Shown piece by piece: positions 49,242-63,228 of a stretch of 64,000 nucleotides of DNA. Source of the DNA: Paramecium sonneborni (Eukaryota > Ciliophora > Oligohymenophorea > Peniculida > Parameciidae); the NCBI GenBank assembly GCA_905182985.1, contig CAJJDN010000169.1, positions 30,005 to 94,004 of the forward strand, read 5' to 3'. A program made the position numbers and the translations under genes. The notes under the pieces are model-generated. The model worked only from the letters and a program-made list of their open reading frames with translations, was not told the DNA's origin and searched no databases. How positions within the stretch are numbered: the stretch's first letter is position 1; the number at the start of each line of letters is the position of its first letter.

Positions 49242-50766
49242 ATTTATACATCTACTCACCTTATTAATGTGCTGCCTTATGTCTATGACTCACAAATTAC
49301 TAAACCTATTAACCATTTTGATTATCATTCTATTTTTTAAATCCAAACCACATTTTTTATTAAAAAGATTTGTTATTAATAATATTATTTAATAATATTT
49401 TTAAACTCAGTTTTAAATGATCATTTTATTAACCAATTAAATTTCATTATATTTTATAATATTTTTTCTATTATTCACTTTACTAATCATATTTCTATAT
49501 ATAATTTATTTCTTATTCTAATTACATCTTGTCTCATCTCTCAACTTTATAAAATCAAACATTAAAAAAGATCTTACTCCTTTTTTATAAACAACCCTTT
49601 CATTCTCACCTTATCTACTTATTTACTAATAACTATTCTAATCTATTAATAAACTTGAATTCACAACTTACCATTATAATTTCTTTCCATATTTTTTTTA
49701 ATTGGTGAAATATGTGTTAATCATTATTGAAAAATAGCCTATTTAAATAAATTAATAACATTACTGATTTTAACTATAATATTATCAGCATTTACAATTA
49801 AAATTCCTTCAATCAAATAATTCTTAATCTCTTATTTCTCGAAATATAAGGATTTTCAGCTATTTTACTATTTTTTATGAAACAAAATTATTAAAATATC
49901 AAATAATTCCATTTCCTAAAATCTTTATATTTTAATAGGATTATTTGTAAATTCAAAAAATGAAATGATTTTCTCTATATCATTTAAAGCCAAATCATTA
50001 GAATAATATATGAAACAATAATTGATGCTAACATCTATTAATTCATTAATCAATAATCAATGTGAATATTTTAGGAAATAACTCCCATAAATCAAGCTTA
50101 AATCTTCTTTCCTTTAAAATGATATTAGGACTAAATAGTATAGTACCTAATCCTCTTTTTTTGGTATATTTTGATTTTGCTCCTTAATTATTTTTGTCAA
50201 ATTATTATAAAAATCTATAATCATTATAATAGAATGTTATTCAAATGTGCTCATCTTTTTAATTAATGGCTTGAATGTTATTTTTATAGGTGCTATTTAT
50301 TTGACATTTTAATAAATCTTAGTTAAAAGAGGAGGATCCTTAATTTAAACAGGAAGATTCATATTTATTTTATTAACTTGAATATTAGAGTATTAATTGA
50401 TAAATTTAAAAGGATTAATTATACTTATAGATTTTCAAGGTCAAAATCGATTCCAAATCAATCACTTAAATTGCAATTAAGCTCAATTTCTTAAAAATAT
50501 ATCTGCTCTCTTTTTAATAATTTCCTTTATAAAACTTATATAAAATTGTTAATAAATTGATAAGCTTTAAGCTTAATAACTTTAAATAGGTTTTACTGCT
50601 GGTTTTAAGGATATGTAATCAAACTAAAAATTAGACTGAATATAGAATATTTTTATAGATCTCTACCAATGGTGAACTAATAAAATTTTCCATCTGCTCA
50701 ACTATATTCATTTTTATTTTTATTAGATATATTATAGAATTTAAGAATATTAGATTATTAATTGTT
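49242..50766. other. long intergenic stretch, no gene seen
   Basis: 1.5 kb of AT-rich DNA between divergent genes; frames are short on both strands. No RNA gene recognised. Confidence 0.45.
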
Positions 50767-51881
50767 ATGTTTTGTTGCATTAAAAGGGAATCGTTAGAAG
50801 AATCGAAGAAGCATAAAAGATTGAATAAAGAAATCTAAGTGCTATAATATTATGGTATAATAATAATAATAATAATTAGGATTGAAAATCGGTATAAATT
50901 ATTGTTTGTTTGATTTTAATGTAGAATACTTAGGAAAGACTTATTTAATTCATACATTTAGTGGAGGTCATAATAATAAAGTATATTAAATATAAATATA
51001 TATAAAGGAGATATTAATACTACTTCATGGATATGGTGGATCAAATCTTCATTATTCTAAAATATATGGAGAAATAATAAAAAAATTTAAAGTTTATTCA
51101 ATTGATTTACCTGGAATGGGATATTCAAGCAAATAAGATATAAAAATAGATTTTTTTGAAGAAGCAATGGAATTTTTTATTGGCACAATTTCAAAACTAA
51201 TAATGGAATTATATCCTTAGTAAAAAGTGACTTTGATTGGTCATTCATTTGGTGGTTTTGTAGCTGCTCATCTCCTTGTAAGATTTCCAAATTTATTAAA
51301 AAGATTAATTTTATTAAGTCCTGCTGGAAGTACTTAATACACATATTAATAAATTATGTAAGAATATTTATTAATATAGTTAAATGTAAGACTTTTCATA
51401 GTTTCCTTTCTGGAAAAGATTAATTATTAAACATGTTTAAGTTAAATGGTAAGGAGTATTTGCAATTCCATAATATTTAAATAATAGTTTTATTGGAAGA
51501 TAATTAATAAAGTATTATTTAAAGAATAGAATGCATTTACAAGGTGATGAATACACTCTCTGGAAATCTTACATAGATGAAATGTTAGAATTACCTGAAG
51601 GATCAGAAAAATCTATATGTTTATTTTTCCATTTCCCAGCATTTGCTAAAAATTTAAATTCTATTGAAACTATTCTATCATAAAATCACTATCAAATTAG
51701 CAACATTCCAATCTCCTTTTATTATGGATATTATGATTGGATGGATAATTAGGGTGCTATCAATTTAACTATTTACTAAAATATTAAAATTAAAATAATT
51801 AATGATGCTGGACATCAATTAAACTTCGAGAACCCTCAAGGTGTAATTTAAGCTATAATATAAGAAGCATTATAATCATGA
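50767..51881 (+). CDS. alpha/beta hydrolase, ABHD4/ABHD5 (CGI-58)-like
   Basis: 335 aa; introns of 25, 33, 27 and 22 nt close the frame exactly from ATG 50767. N-terminus MFCCIKRES with paired Cys could be palmitoylated. Fold landmarks: ILILLHGYGGSNLHYSK (oxyanion HG), YSIDLPGMGYSS, nucleophile elbow TLIGHSFGGFVAAHLL (GHSFGG with Ser), LILLSPAGST, ISFYYGYYDWMDNQ (acid strand) and NDAGHQLNFENPQG (catalytic His). Ser-Asp-His triad is therefore complete, unlike ABHD5 where Ser is Asn, so an active lipase or lysophospholipase is expected. Substrate inferred only from family. Confidence 0.88.
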
Positions 51882-51940
51882 TTTAATTAAATATTATTGC
51901 TATAAATTTATATATATTTTAGTTAAAATATCGGATCCTA

Positions 51941-52569
51941 ATGAATCTATTTAAGAAAAATCTAAAATAGAGTAATACAAAAAAGAAAAGATTCTATAGA
52001 AACCTTCTATCTATTTACTCAGCATTAGCCTACTATTTTATAAGGAAATTTCATATATCATGCCATTCTTATAAGTAAGCAATCCTTCCATAAATTAAAG
52101 TTGATTAATCAAATGAATCAATCAAATATTTAAAATTTGAACCATATATGATTTAAGGTTTAATCCAAAAAAGTAATCAATATGAATATGATCCAGATTA
52201 TAAATATATATAATTAGATGAAAAAAAGAAAGGATATAGTCAAATTCATAAATTAAAATAAAAACTAATATGGAGCAATTATTAAAATCATTCAATCCTT
52301 TAGAATTTAATTTAGATTATCAAAAATAGAAGATTTTATCAAATTAGCTACAAATAGATATCCAAAGAATAACTATTTTTTATACTTTTACTGAATCTGT
52401 TATCTATTATAAAGATTACAATCCTTTTTTGAAAAACATATAGAATCTGTAACAAAATTATAAAATCTTGAAAAATCATTTTAAATTTTCTAAGTAATCA
52501 TTCTATTACTTAAAACGTATATTTTTATCTTTTTAATTCTATCTAAATATTCTTATTCACAAAATCTGA
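51941..52569 (+). pseudogene. uncharacterised protein gene with a one-base frameshift
   Basis: From ATG 51941 the frame reads a basic N-terminus (MNLFKKNLKQSNTKKKRFYR) then HSYKQAILPQIKVDQSNESI. After about residue 107 the sensible frame shifts by one: MEQLLKSFNPLEFNLDYQKQ onward to TGA 52567-52569. The switch is at an A5 run (near 52259), and adding one A would join the frames; no intron does so. A real mutation or a homopolymer error. Family not recognised; helical, about 209 residues in all. Confidence 0.45.
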
Positions 52570-54546
52570 TTATCAATCTAAATCATATAAAAATAAATAC
52601 TCAATTAAATTTTTGATATTCCATTAGAAATTAATAAAGCAGGATTAATAAGATTAAATATATAACAATTTAAAATTTTGATCTTATTTATTTTGATCTA
52701 GATAAATCAAATAGTTCATTGATAACAAGTCCATTATATAAATCGTAAATTTTTTGAAAAATAGATATTTACATTTTTGTTATTCAATCAGGATATAAAA
52801 TCCAGTTCTCATTAGACAGAAGGTGAAATTATATTTTTATTTATGTTTAATTAATTAAATTTATTCTTATTATGTGATTTTTAATTTAAATTATCTAAAT
52901 ATTTAAAAAAAAAATTTTTAAATCTACTTCTTCCTTTATTTTAATTTACTTGTAAAAGAAAAGAAAATTTGAAATTTGAAAAATAAGTCAGGAAAGATAT
53001 AATAATATTATAATAACGAATAAGAGGGGAAATTAATAAAATAATATATCAAGGTCAAAGAGAATTTCCTAGTTAAACAATTTTTACTTAGTTTTCTAAT
53101 TGTTTATTAACCCGTTCTTCTTTAATCGAGAAATATTCTTGATATTTTGGATCAAGAATTGTGTTAAAATCAAACTTGTTGAAAAAAAAAGTTTTTGGAT
53201 TATTTCTTAGCTATTAAAGTCAAAAAACTTTCGATTATCATTTATGAATTATAATTAAGGATTCCTTTATCAGACAAATTTAATTGTCTATTATAAAAAA
53301 TTAATAGAAACTGAAGATAGAATTTCTTAAGAAATATACAATTAATTAACAATATAATAGAATATAATAATCACTGTTATATTTTATTTTTTAAATCTTT
53401 CTATTTGAACTAAATTGTTAAATGCTTCTTTTTCTTTTTTTCTCCTTCATTATATATAAATCTTGATATTAAATTTATCGAAAAATTAAGAAGGGTAGAA
53501 AAGCTTAAATTATTTGATTAATTATAAAAAAAAATACTGATTCAAGAATTTGTAATAAGATTGACAAAAAATTAAAATTAGTTTAGTCAGAAAGTAGAAT
53601 AAATTTGTTGGTTAAAACTTAAACTAAAAATATTGATAAAATTGATATATAATTATCATTGAATTAATAAGATTGATAAGAATTAGAATAGGGGATGATT
53701 AAGTTAGATTATCAAATTAAATTAGATATATTAAATTAATTCATACTAATAGGTCATTTAATAAAGAAAGAGTAATTTAATAATTAAATCTAAATTTATG
53801 ATTAAAAAGTGAATCAAGCTTACTTTAATGAAACTAAAATATGAAATAAAATTATTTACCGATTGTATTTTTATTTTAGGCAAAGAGAAAAATAACTAAA
53901 TTGAAATAAAATATTAAGTCAATTCTTAATAAAAGATTTCCTGTAAATAAACATATTTATCTTAATTTTCTTTCTGATGTATTTATAAATAATAAAATCT
54001 TCAATCAGTTTCGCTGAAAATACTTAAAATAAGAGTATTAATTTTCATAATCATTTTATCTTAAAAGATAAAAACCTTATTGATCAAAGATTTTGTAAAT
54101 TTATTTTTTTATTTAAAAAGATAATTTGTAAATTTCTATTCATAATAGATCTAATGAATGTTATCATCATAGCTTTTTAATAGAATCCTACTTTAAATTA
54201 ATCTGAGAGGAGATTTTTTTTTTAAGGGTTGATAAAAATTTCTTTATAAAATAAAAGATTTTTGAACTAAATAAATGAATTTAGATAATGTATGAATGAT
54301 AATATGGGTATTTTTATTTATTTTAGAAATAAAACTATAAAAGTTAATTTATTATAAAGAAGGTTTCATTAAGGTCTTAACTTGAATTTTTTTATTTCAA
54401 TCAAAAGAATGTTATTAATCTTAAGATAATGAAGAATAATCAAAATAATTTAATTTAAATAGATAAGAAATAATATATATAAAAATAACTAGTAATAAAA
54501 ATCGTTTGAATAAACTAAATAAAAAATGCATATAAATGAATTAGAA
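52570..54546. other. long intergenic stretch, no gene seen
   Basis: About 2 kb, the longest gene-free stretch in the window. Very AT-rich with A/T homopolymers and GAT/AAT-like low complexity around 53600-53720. No supported frame. Confidence 0.45.
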
Positions 54547-54966
54547 TCAAGTTAATACTAATGATGAGTTCTAGTTTTCATTATCAAATTAGTTATTATC
54601 TTTTACGTCAAAAGAGAAAGCTCTAATTAGTTTTAAACTATTCCGTTTTTTAAATAAAGGATTGTTAGTTATTACTAGTTCATCTTCATCATAATCTTCT
54701 TTAATTTCTTTTTTTTCCATAACAATTTGATGTTCTAAAGAGTTATTGCTTTGGAATATAATACTAAATAGTGAAAAGAAATACTTATTCTTTTGTTAAT
54801 ATTTATTAAGAGGATCTGTTTTCATTTAGAGACCAAGTGATTTAAGGTATTTAACTATTTCTCTTTCTTTTTTTAAGAGAGTTTTTTGATGTGAATCTTT
54901 ACAATGATATAAAGATAGGAATTCTTCAATGCTGTCTTTAGAGTTGATAGATATGCAAGAGTACAT
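54547..54966 (-). CDS. small uncharacterised protein
   Basis: 139 aa, single exon, ATG 54966-54964. Composition is normal for coding sequence (SISINSKDSIEEFLSLYHCK; KKERE IVKYLKSLGL; EIKEDYDEDELVITNNPLF). One mildly hydrophobic segment (KYFFSLFSIIFQ). An acidic cluster follows. No domain recognised. The first residues (MYSCISINS) are not a clear signal peptide. Confidence 0.5.
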
Positions 54967-55320
54967 GTGATAAATTAGATATATTATAAATAAATTAGTG
55001 GATGTAAAATGATTATAAATATGAATAAGTATAGATCTTATAAAATAATAACAAAATTGATAAATAAATGTTAATCAATAAGAATATCACTTTTATAAAT
55101 ACCATAAGCAAATAAAATTAAGTTTGAATATAGAAAATAATGAAAGAAAAAAGGATGCAAGAGACTCCTAATAATTAATTTTGAATTTTTTATAAGACTT
55201 ATAGAGATATTAAATATGATAAAAAGTAAAAAAATAAGCAAAATTGGAGTATATAGTATATTAGTCATGTTAATCTAATGATGAATATTAATATTAATGT
55301 GAGATACATGGTTAATTATA
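54967..55320. other. mostly non-coding, possible extension of the next ORF
   Basis: After the TGA at 55323-55321 the same minus frame stays open to about 55080 with plausible residues, but an in-frame stop separates it. Otherwise AT-rich. Confidence 0.3.
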
Positions 55321-55848
55321 TCAATAATTCTTATAAAAGATTATAATAAAGGTTTATATAATAATAAGTGAATTTAGATACCTGTAAATATTTGACTTAA
55401 GTTCAAAGTTGATAAATTTTAAAAATAGTTTCTATTCAATGTAATCTTAATTTAGTAATAAATTTTTGATAGATAATAAAATCATATATGATAAGAATAT
55501 AATATTTAAGACATTGATACTTTCTAAGAAGATCATAGTAGATATAGGACGTATGTATAAAAGTGAATCATTCTTAGTTTCTTAGATTTATTGATTTTAT
55601 ATGATTTTGATTGTATATTAATAAGAAATACTCTAATGAATAGATATATACTTTTGATCAATAATATAAGTAAACATGGATATATTAGTAATTTGAATTA
55701 GCAAAAGTGATCTAATTATCTCAAATGAAATTCTACAAAATTTTAGATAAGCAATTTTAAAGTAAGTGTCAATATTTTTTAAATTTTGGATACTAATAAC
55801 ATAATTATTAAATGCACAATTGGAAATAATCAAAAATGTAGCAGTCAT
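55321..55848 (-). CDS. possible Ile/Tyr-rich protein, doubtful
   Basis: 175-codon minus frame from ATG 55848-55846 to TGA 55323-55321. Rich in Ile, Leu, Tyr, Phe and Asn (FKIAYLKFCRISFEIIRSLL). Could be a membrane protein fragment. No family recognised, and AT-rich DNA can give such frames by chance. Confidence 0.35.
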
Positions 55849-56218
55849 AATTAATTAAGATTGTTATTAGATCTATTTTAGTTATTATTTAAGAACTATT
55901 ATGTAGAGAGTAGCGTTTATGATAATGATAAAAATAGTTGTGAAAAATAAAGACTGGTAAAGAATGTATATGGGGATTTATGAATGATCTATTGATAGAA
56001 GGACCATGAAAATGGTTCAATTAAATATATTAAAGTTTACATCCAAATTGAAATTGACTCAATAATAACAATATCTGTCTATAGTAAAAATGAGTGTTGT
56101 CCATTATTAAATAGATCTTACATTACAGAATGAGATCATGTGCGTGTATATTAGTTGACAGAGACTTGTCTATTCTGTCATAATATTTATTATAATAAAT
56201 ATAAATATTCTGACATTC
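55849..56218. other. intergenic, promoter side of the USP gene
   Basis: AT-rich 370-bp spacer; no supported frame. Confidence 0.45.
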
Positions 56219-59200
56219 ATGATTTTTTAAAATTCAATAGATTATGAAGATTTTAACTTATTAGATGTTGATATTTCCTATAAGAAAATAAAAAACTTTC
56301 AAGACAATAATGAGATGATAATCTTGAATGAATCACGAATCTAAAAGGTATAAGGACATTAATGAATATATATAGAAAAATCAAAATACTTAATGGATTG
56401 AATGTTTAAGTGATTTAGAAATAGAATTAAAAGCTTTACTTTCTGATAGAGTTTCCAATATACTTTATTTAGAATAATATTTAAATAATAGTTTATAGCC
56501 ATTCATTATATTTATTTTGAACAAAATGTATAAATAATTACAATCAATTAGAATATATGATGAGAGAAGATTGAAATTGTAATGCTATCTAAATGAGATC
56601 CTTATGTTAGTTCAGAAATTGGTTATCAAAATTTGGAAATCGCATCCAATTTTAGGATTGCAACTCCTTAAAGAAATTCATAATCATAATCTCTAAGCTT
56701 TTGATATTACTTTTTATAATAGTCAAATATCCGATTTGTAAGTGTATAAATCTGGCATTAATTAATTCTATAATGAAAGATTACATTATAGTCTTTTAAA
56801 TTAAGCAGAGATGTACATAGATGAATAAGAAAACCATTATTTTTATCCACTTAAAGATGAGATTCTCAATTCAGTCTACTAATCCAAGGGTGTGATACTC
56901 TTCTCCCCATTTCAACGTATGCAAATTCATTACTTTTATAAGAATGGTGGTATTGATCTATTAAATGATTCATTTAATAATTTCAATCTCAAACAAATAG
57001 ATATCTTATATATTTAATAATATTTTAAAGAACATATTGATAGAGATTTCTATCTCAATAACTTTTAGCAATTAAATTTTTAGGAATTAGCTTTTAAATT
57101 ATCTGATGAAGATATTAAAAACTCTACAAAAGAAACTCTTAACTAATTGATTTCATGTATGCTTCCAAATTCAATTTATTCTTAAGAAAGATAAACATAA
57201 TAAACTTAATTTGAAATGACTATTCATTTATTATGTCTCCGTTGTTCCTCACTTCAAAAGCGTATTTATGGTAATCTAAATCAAATTATTTTATTAGGAT
57301 TGAAATTCTTTTCTGATCAAATCAATACTCTTTAGTATCCATTTAAAAGTCAAATGATCTTAAAATTTTTAATTGAAAATTAAGTATTCCAAGATTTATT
57401 TGGAGAAAAAACACATTTTTAATTAATCAAAAGATCATTTCCAATTGTTAAATTTCTATATTTGAATAAAAGTATTAAAAGTGAAGAATTGGTAACTATT
57501 TTAAGATTGGCTAGAGGTAAACATGAAATTTGGATACATAGTATATCAACAGTTTTATAGGATCTTGCAGAAATATTAAATTTAGAAGATATATAGATTA
57601 TGTTGTAAAATCTTAAATCTAATCCAATTGGTATAGATGGTCTAAATTTTATAAAGAGTTTAGGTAAAAATGAATGTTTAAGAGGTTGTATCAATAACCA
57701 AGACTGTCAAGTAATTGATAATAAATATAAAAAATAAAAACTCAATTCTTAAGATGGCTATAAGGTGATTTTAAATGATCATCAAGAAATCAATTCTTAT
57801 AAAGACAGAATAGATGAATCACAATAAAAAAATCTATTTCTAACTATTTAAAATTAAATTGTAGAATATTTACTTAGTATTGTTCAAGAGTAATCTAAAA
57901 CTATTATTGGTTAAACAGCATTTGATATTGCAATTGAACTTATTTGTTATTAATTTTAATGTCTGAGAATTCAATATTTAATATTTGCTATTGAAGCTTT
58001 GAATTCAGATTAAACTTAATTATCAATTTATCATTATTTTAATATGATTTAATCAATCATATAAACTTCATATCCTATTGAAAATTATAGGAACTCTACT
58101 TAAGTATTTATTTGGATGGAATAGACATTTGATCTTAAATTAAATTTTTTAAAATTAATTAAAAGAGAGAAATTAAAATGTCTCTTAAAAGAACAGAATG
58201 AATATTTGTAGGTGATGACTTTATGTATTAATTTTTATGAATTTTTACATCAGGATAGTAAAATTAAACAATATGAATTATAATTATTGTGGAAATTGTT
58301 TGTAGAAAATGCTAGATGTCTTGAAGAAAGGGATATATTTTTTGATTACTCTTTTCGATAATCAAATTTAGAATAAGATTCTATGGAATGGTTGTTATTT
58401 AAAATTATCAAATAATAATATTAATCATAATCTATGCTTAGATGTTTAATCAAATTAATTCTTCATTTTAATATACTATACAAAGTAATGAAATCTAATA
58501 ATGAGAATGAATACCGATTATAAGAATCCAATATGATAGGACTTAATATATTGTGGAAAATATTTCACACTCAATCTGAATTATACGAGTAATTATCTGA
58601 TTTTTTCATCAAATTGTTAAAGATGTAATAAAACCCATAAATCTTGAATAATCTTAAATAATAATATTTAGCTGAACTGTTTTCATGTATTCAAAATCCT
58701 ACATCTATTAAATTAGTGATTCAATTATTGGAAGAATTTGAAGGATTAAAACTTATGGATCAACAAGATAAAATCTTAATTACCATCTTTAATGCGTGTT
58801 CAAATGCTTTGAATCCAAAATAATAAGAAATTCAATTATCAAGTAATTTACAAGTTTACTAAGCCAAATAAATTATTGGATAAAAATTGAATCCCTGGAT
58901 GATACCAGATGATTTTGATATATTTTGTAAAGGCATTTTGTTTCAAGATCAAAAAAATCTTAAAGATTATAAAGTCAGCTCCAAACTAACATTATAAATA
59001 TCAGATAAATAAATTTTTTAAAATGAAAATGAAATACCTTAACAACAAGATTTAGATGCATATGAAAAAGTAAAAAAGATTTAAGACATTGTGAATATAC
59101 AAAATTAACAATTTATATTATCAGTCTTAAAAGATAAGAATTGGGAAGTAGATTAGACAGTCGATGAACTTTTAGATCGAGGTGAATAATTATTTATTGA

Positions 59201-62200
59201 GTATCGATAGAAAAATATCAAAGTCAAAACTAAAAAATCAAATGAGACTAGTTCTTCTTTTGCATTCCTAATCTCAAATTAGTATATTGAATAATTGTTC
59301 AATCTGCTCAATTAAGAAAATTAATAACTTAATGAAAAGATTTGGAGCATACTGCAAGTGATTCCTAGCAATTAAAATGTTTATAAATTGATTGAAAATT
59401 CTTAGAATGATTGGAGCAACTTATTAATTGTAGATAATAAATATCGGTTATAATACCATTTACAAATACTCAAAGAATAATTGTCTTGTGATTGTGTAGA
59501 AGATTAAGATAATTATAATATTTTGAGAGACAATTTCTTATCGAAAGGAGGTTTGCAATTATTATTGAACAATTTCTATTATCCAAAAGAAATTGTACTC
59601 ATTATTTTAGAAATATTTTAAATGTATCTGAATAGTTATGCTATCAACCAACTTTAAGACAATGACTATATTCATCTTCTCAAACTAAAATCTACAAAAA
59701 AAATTGCTAGTTTATTTCTTACATAGGATTACTTATAAGATAATGAAATATCATTTTTTAAATCTTAAAGCTAATTATTCTCTTCAATAAAACTTGAAAT
59801 TTCGATTAACTGGGAGAATCTTTTGGAGAATTTATACTAAAGAATAGGTATTGAATAATGTTATACAATGATCCTTTGTGTTCTTTAGGTTAAGCCATAT
59901 CTATTGAAATAATAGATTCCAATCAATTAGTTAGTTGTTTTGTTGACTAATGAATCTTCAGAATAACGCAAATTGACTGCAATTTTCATTCTTACACTGA
60001 ATAGTATTGCTTAGAGATTTGAATATAATTTGAGTAAAGTATTTTTATTAGAACTCATAAAAAGGTAAACCGATTAAGAAGAGATGTTTATTGTTATGGG
60101 TGAATTAATTGAGTAAACAAATGATATTTCATTTTTAAATACTCATGATTTAGTTTTATTAATTTTAAGTTAAATTAGGACTAGATAGATTATTGAATCA
60201 ACATTTGGAGAGATCGAAGATAAATAATTGTAAGGTTATTTATTGGTATTGAAATCATTATTGAAGAGGGATTCATCTTTGTCAGATAATTTAATTGATA
60301 CTGAATTCTGTCAATATATCTATGAATGTTTATTTGAAATGCATAATGATTATACAATTTATCCATTCTATAAGAGAAGTAATACAAGGAAAAGAGCCTT
60401 TGATTTATTATTGGAATTAAGTAAGATTAAAAAGCACTTCTTCCAAATTCTACCTTTAATTTATAAGAATCAATAAAAGGCAATTATATCATCAAATCTA
60501 AATTGCGAATTCGGAATTAAGGGTTTTCATGGATATGTGGGTCTCTTTAATTTAAGAGCTACCTGCTACATTAATTCGCTTCTATAATAATTATTTATGA
60601 ATTTCTAATTTCGAAAGGGAATATTGAATAGTTAAATTCTGATTACAAGAGATACAGGTGAATCTATCCTTCTTTAGAATCCCTCTTAATTGACTCAAGA
60701 ATTAATTTAGAAATTGAATGAACATACATTACATCAATTATAATTAGTTTTTATTCAACTCTAAGAATCTGTTAAATAATATATCAATCCAAAATAATTT
60801 ATTCAGACACTTAAAGGATTTGATGGATAGTAGATTAATCCTAATATTTAAGAAGATTGTAATGAATTTTTTAATTTGTTAACTGGAAAATTAGAATCAG
60901 ATCTGAAGCACACACTTCAACATAATTTGATAAATTAAAATTTTGGAGGTACTTTGGTAAATGAAATTAAATCACTATAGTAAGATTGTGATTTTCAGAA
61001 AGAAACAGAAGAACCATTTTTAACTGTTTCTATTGAGATTAAAAATAAATAGAATTTATTTGAAGCATTAGATTTATTTGTTAAATCAGATGTTTTAGAT
61101 GGGGAGAATCAATATTTTTGTGATGAAGTTTAGCGTAAAATTAATGCTGAAAAAAGATGTTACTTCCTGAAATTACCTAAAACTTTTATTTTCCATTTAA
61201 AAAGATTTGAGTTTGATATAAATACGAATACTCGTAGTAAAATTAATGATTTTTGTGAATTTCCACTTGAGATAAATATGTTTAAGTGGACTCGTGATAA
61301 TATAGTTGAACATAGATAGCTGGATAATTTATAAGAGTTTATATATTAATTGAAAGGTGTTATTGTTCATACAGGAAATGCTGAAGGAGGACATTACTTT
61401 TCATACATTAGAGATCATAAAAATTAATGGTTTGAATTTAATGATAAATTGATAACTCCCTTTGATATTTTAAATTTAAAGGAATAATGCTTTGGAGGTA
61501 ACTCAAGTGATGATTAATGGAGTTAAAAGACTAATAAAAATGCTTATATGTTATTTTATGAGAAAGTTAAACATTAGGAAGATATATCAAACTAAAAGAC
61601 TTAAATAGAAATTGAAGATTTAGAGTAAGAGTAATGTAGAAAGAATATTGATACAGAAAATAATAATGAAGTATATTTGAGAAATGACGTAATTCGTTAA
61701 AATACCTTGTAATTGGTTAATAAGTATTTGAATGATAGAGAGTATATGAATTTTATATAAAGTCTTCTATAATTTGGGATGGAAATTATAGAATTGTAAT
61801 ATGATTTTGAATTGCTTTAATTTTTAACTGTCGGTACATTTAAATTGTACCTTTAAGAGAAGGATTAATAGTAATTTTAGAAAAACCTAAGAATTCTAAA
61901 TAATAGTTATTATAAGGATAATTAAGCATGTATTTGGTTATTGGATTATTGGAGAAACAATAAATAAATATTGATTGAATTTTTAGTAGAATGTTAAATG
62001 GTTGAGAGTGCTTAATTATTGAATTTAGTAATTGAATAAGCTAGGAAGATCGACAAGTCTTATGTAGTAAGATTCTTTTAGTTTTATTTGAGCGAATTGT
62101 TACCAATAATAAGAGAGAACTTATAGAAAGGAGTTAATTATTTCGAAGTGATAATTTATAATTTGGAAAGCGATGGAGATTTGTTGAAATAGATATAGAA

Positions 62201-63184
62201 TGATGGTTATTTTTAAGAATTCTATAAGATATTGAAAGAAAATTTTAAGATAGTATTAACATCTTTAATCTTGGTATGTGAAATACTGGTAAATGTAGTC
62301 GTGAGTTGTACAACAATTGGTATACAAGGATTGAAGGGTTGTCCAACATATAAATAAAAGGGATCATTAAGTTTAAATATTGATCAATAATGGATTGAAG
62401 AATTGTTCAAGGATCAAGATTTTAGAAGGTATATCTTATCAATGGTCTAGCATTAAAATAAATTGATTTAAATGATTAAACATATATGTTGGAATGATTA
62501 GATTATTAGTTCTAAAGTGATTATATAGATTGTTTGTCAAATTTTAGATAAAAATAATAAATGGTAATAGTTGGAATAAATTACAGAGATTTTTGAGGAA
62601 ATTCTGAAGATAGATGATGGATTACAGGAGTTTAGAATTCAATTGATATTTTCATATGAATAAAATATGGAACCAACCAATTAGGGTACAAGTACATCAA
62701 TAATGAAAACTTTTTAAAAAGATGATTTGAATTATAGTATAGGCATAATATGTATGCTTGCTTAATTAGGGAGTAATGTTATTGGGTTTTCTGCATATCT
62801 TAATTAAAATAAAGTAGATTACGAGCATTTGTTGTATATATTATAAGAGTATTTGTAATTTCCTCATCAACTTTAATAACCGATCTTAAAGATTAAAAAT
62901 GCTATCAAATAGGTAATTTAATGTATAGAAATTAGTTACAAAGTATTTTCAAATTAGAAATCGACTAACAGATATAATTTGAATAAACTGACGATTAGGT
63001 GTAATTTGATAGAGAGAATAATGATTTATAATTTGATAGAAACAATAGTTAGATGTAAATTGATAGAGACAACAGTTAAATATATTTGCATCAATACAAT
63101 AGTTAAAGATAATATGATGAGGATTCACAATAAAGCAATTAAGCATAAATGGATAACGACGAAACTGATGAAATTCCTGAATGA
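56219..63184 (+). CDS. giant ubiquitin-specific protease (USP9X/USP34-like layout)
   Basis: 2,304 aa; only two introns (28 nt near the start, 23 nt near the end) and an exactly closed frame. About 1,420 residues of helical, armadillo-like sequence precede the USP catalytic domain, as in USP9X/USP34. Cys box GLFNLRATCYINSLLQQLF places catalytic Cys near residue 1440; CYFLKLPKTFIFHLKRFEFD is the central USP strand; His box KGVIVHTGNAEGGHYFSYIR places catalytic His near 1716, followed by WFEFNDKLITPF (Asn/Asp region). A further ~550 residues lead to an acidic, Gln-rich C-terminus with three degenerate repeats (FDRENND, FDRNNSQ, IDRDNSQ). Cleaves ubiquitin from substrates. The usual Gly of NLGATCY is Arg here. 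Confidence 0.93.
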
Positions 63185-63228
63185 TTTAAATTTTATATAT
63201 TTATATATAATATTAATAATAATAATTA

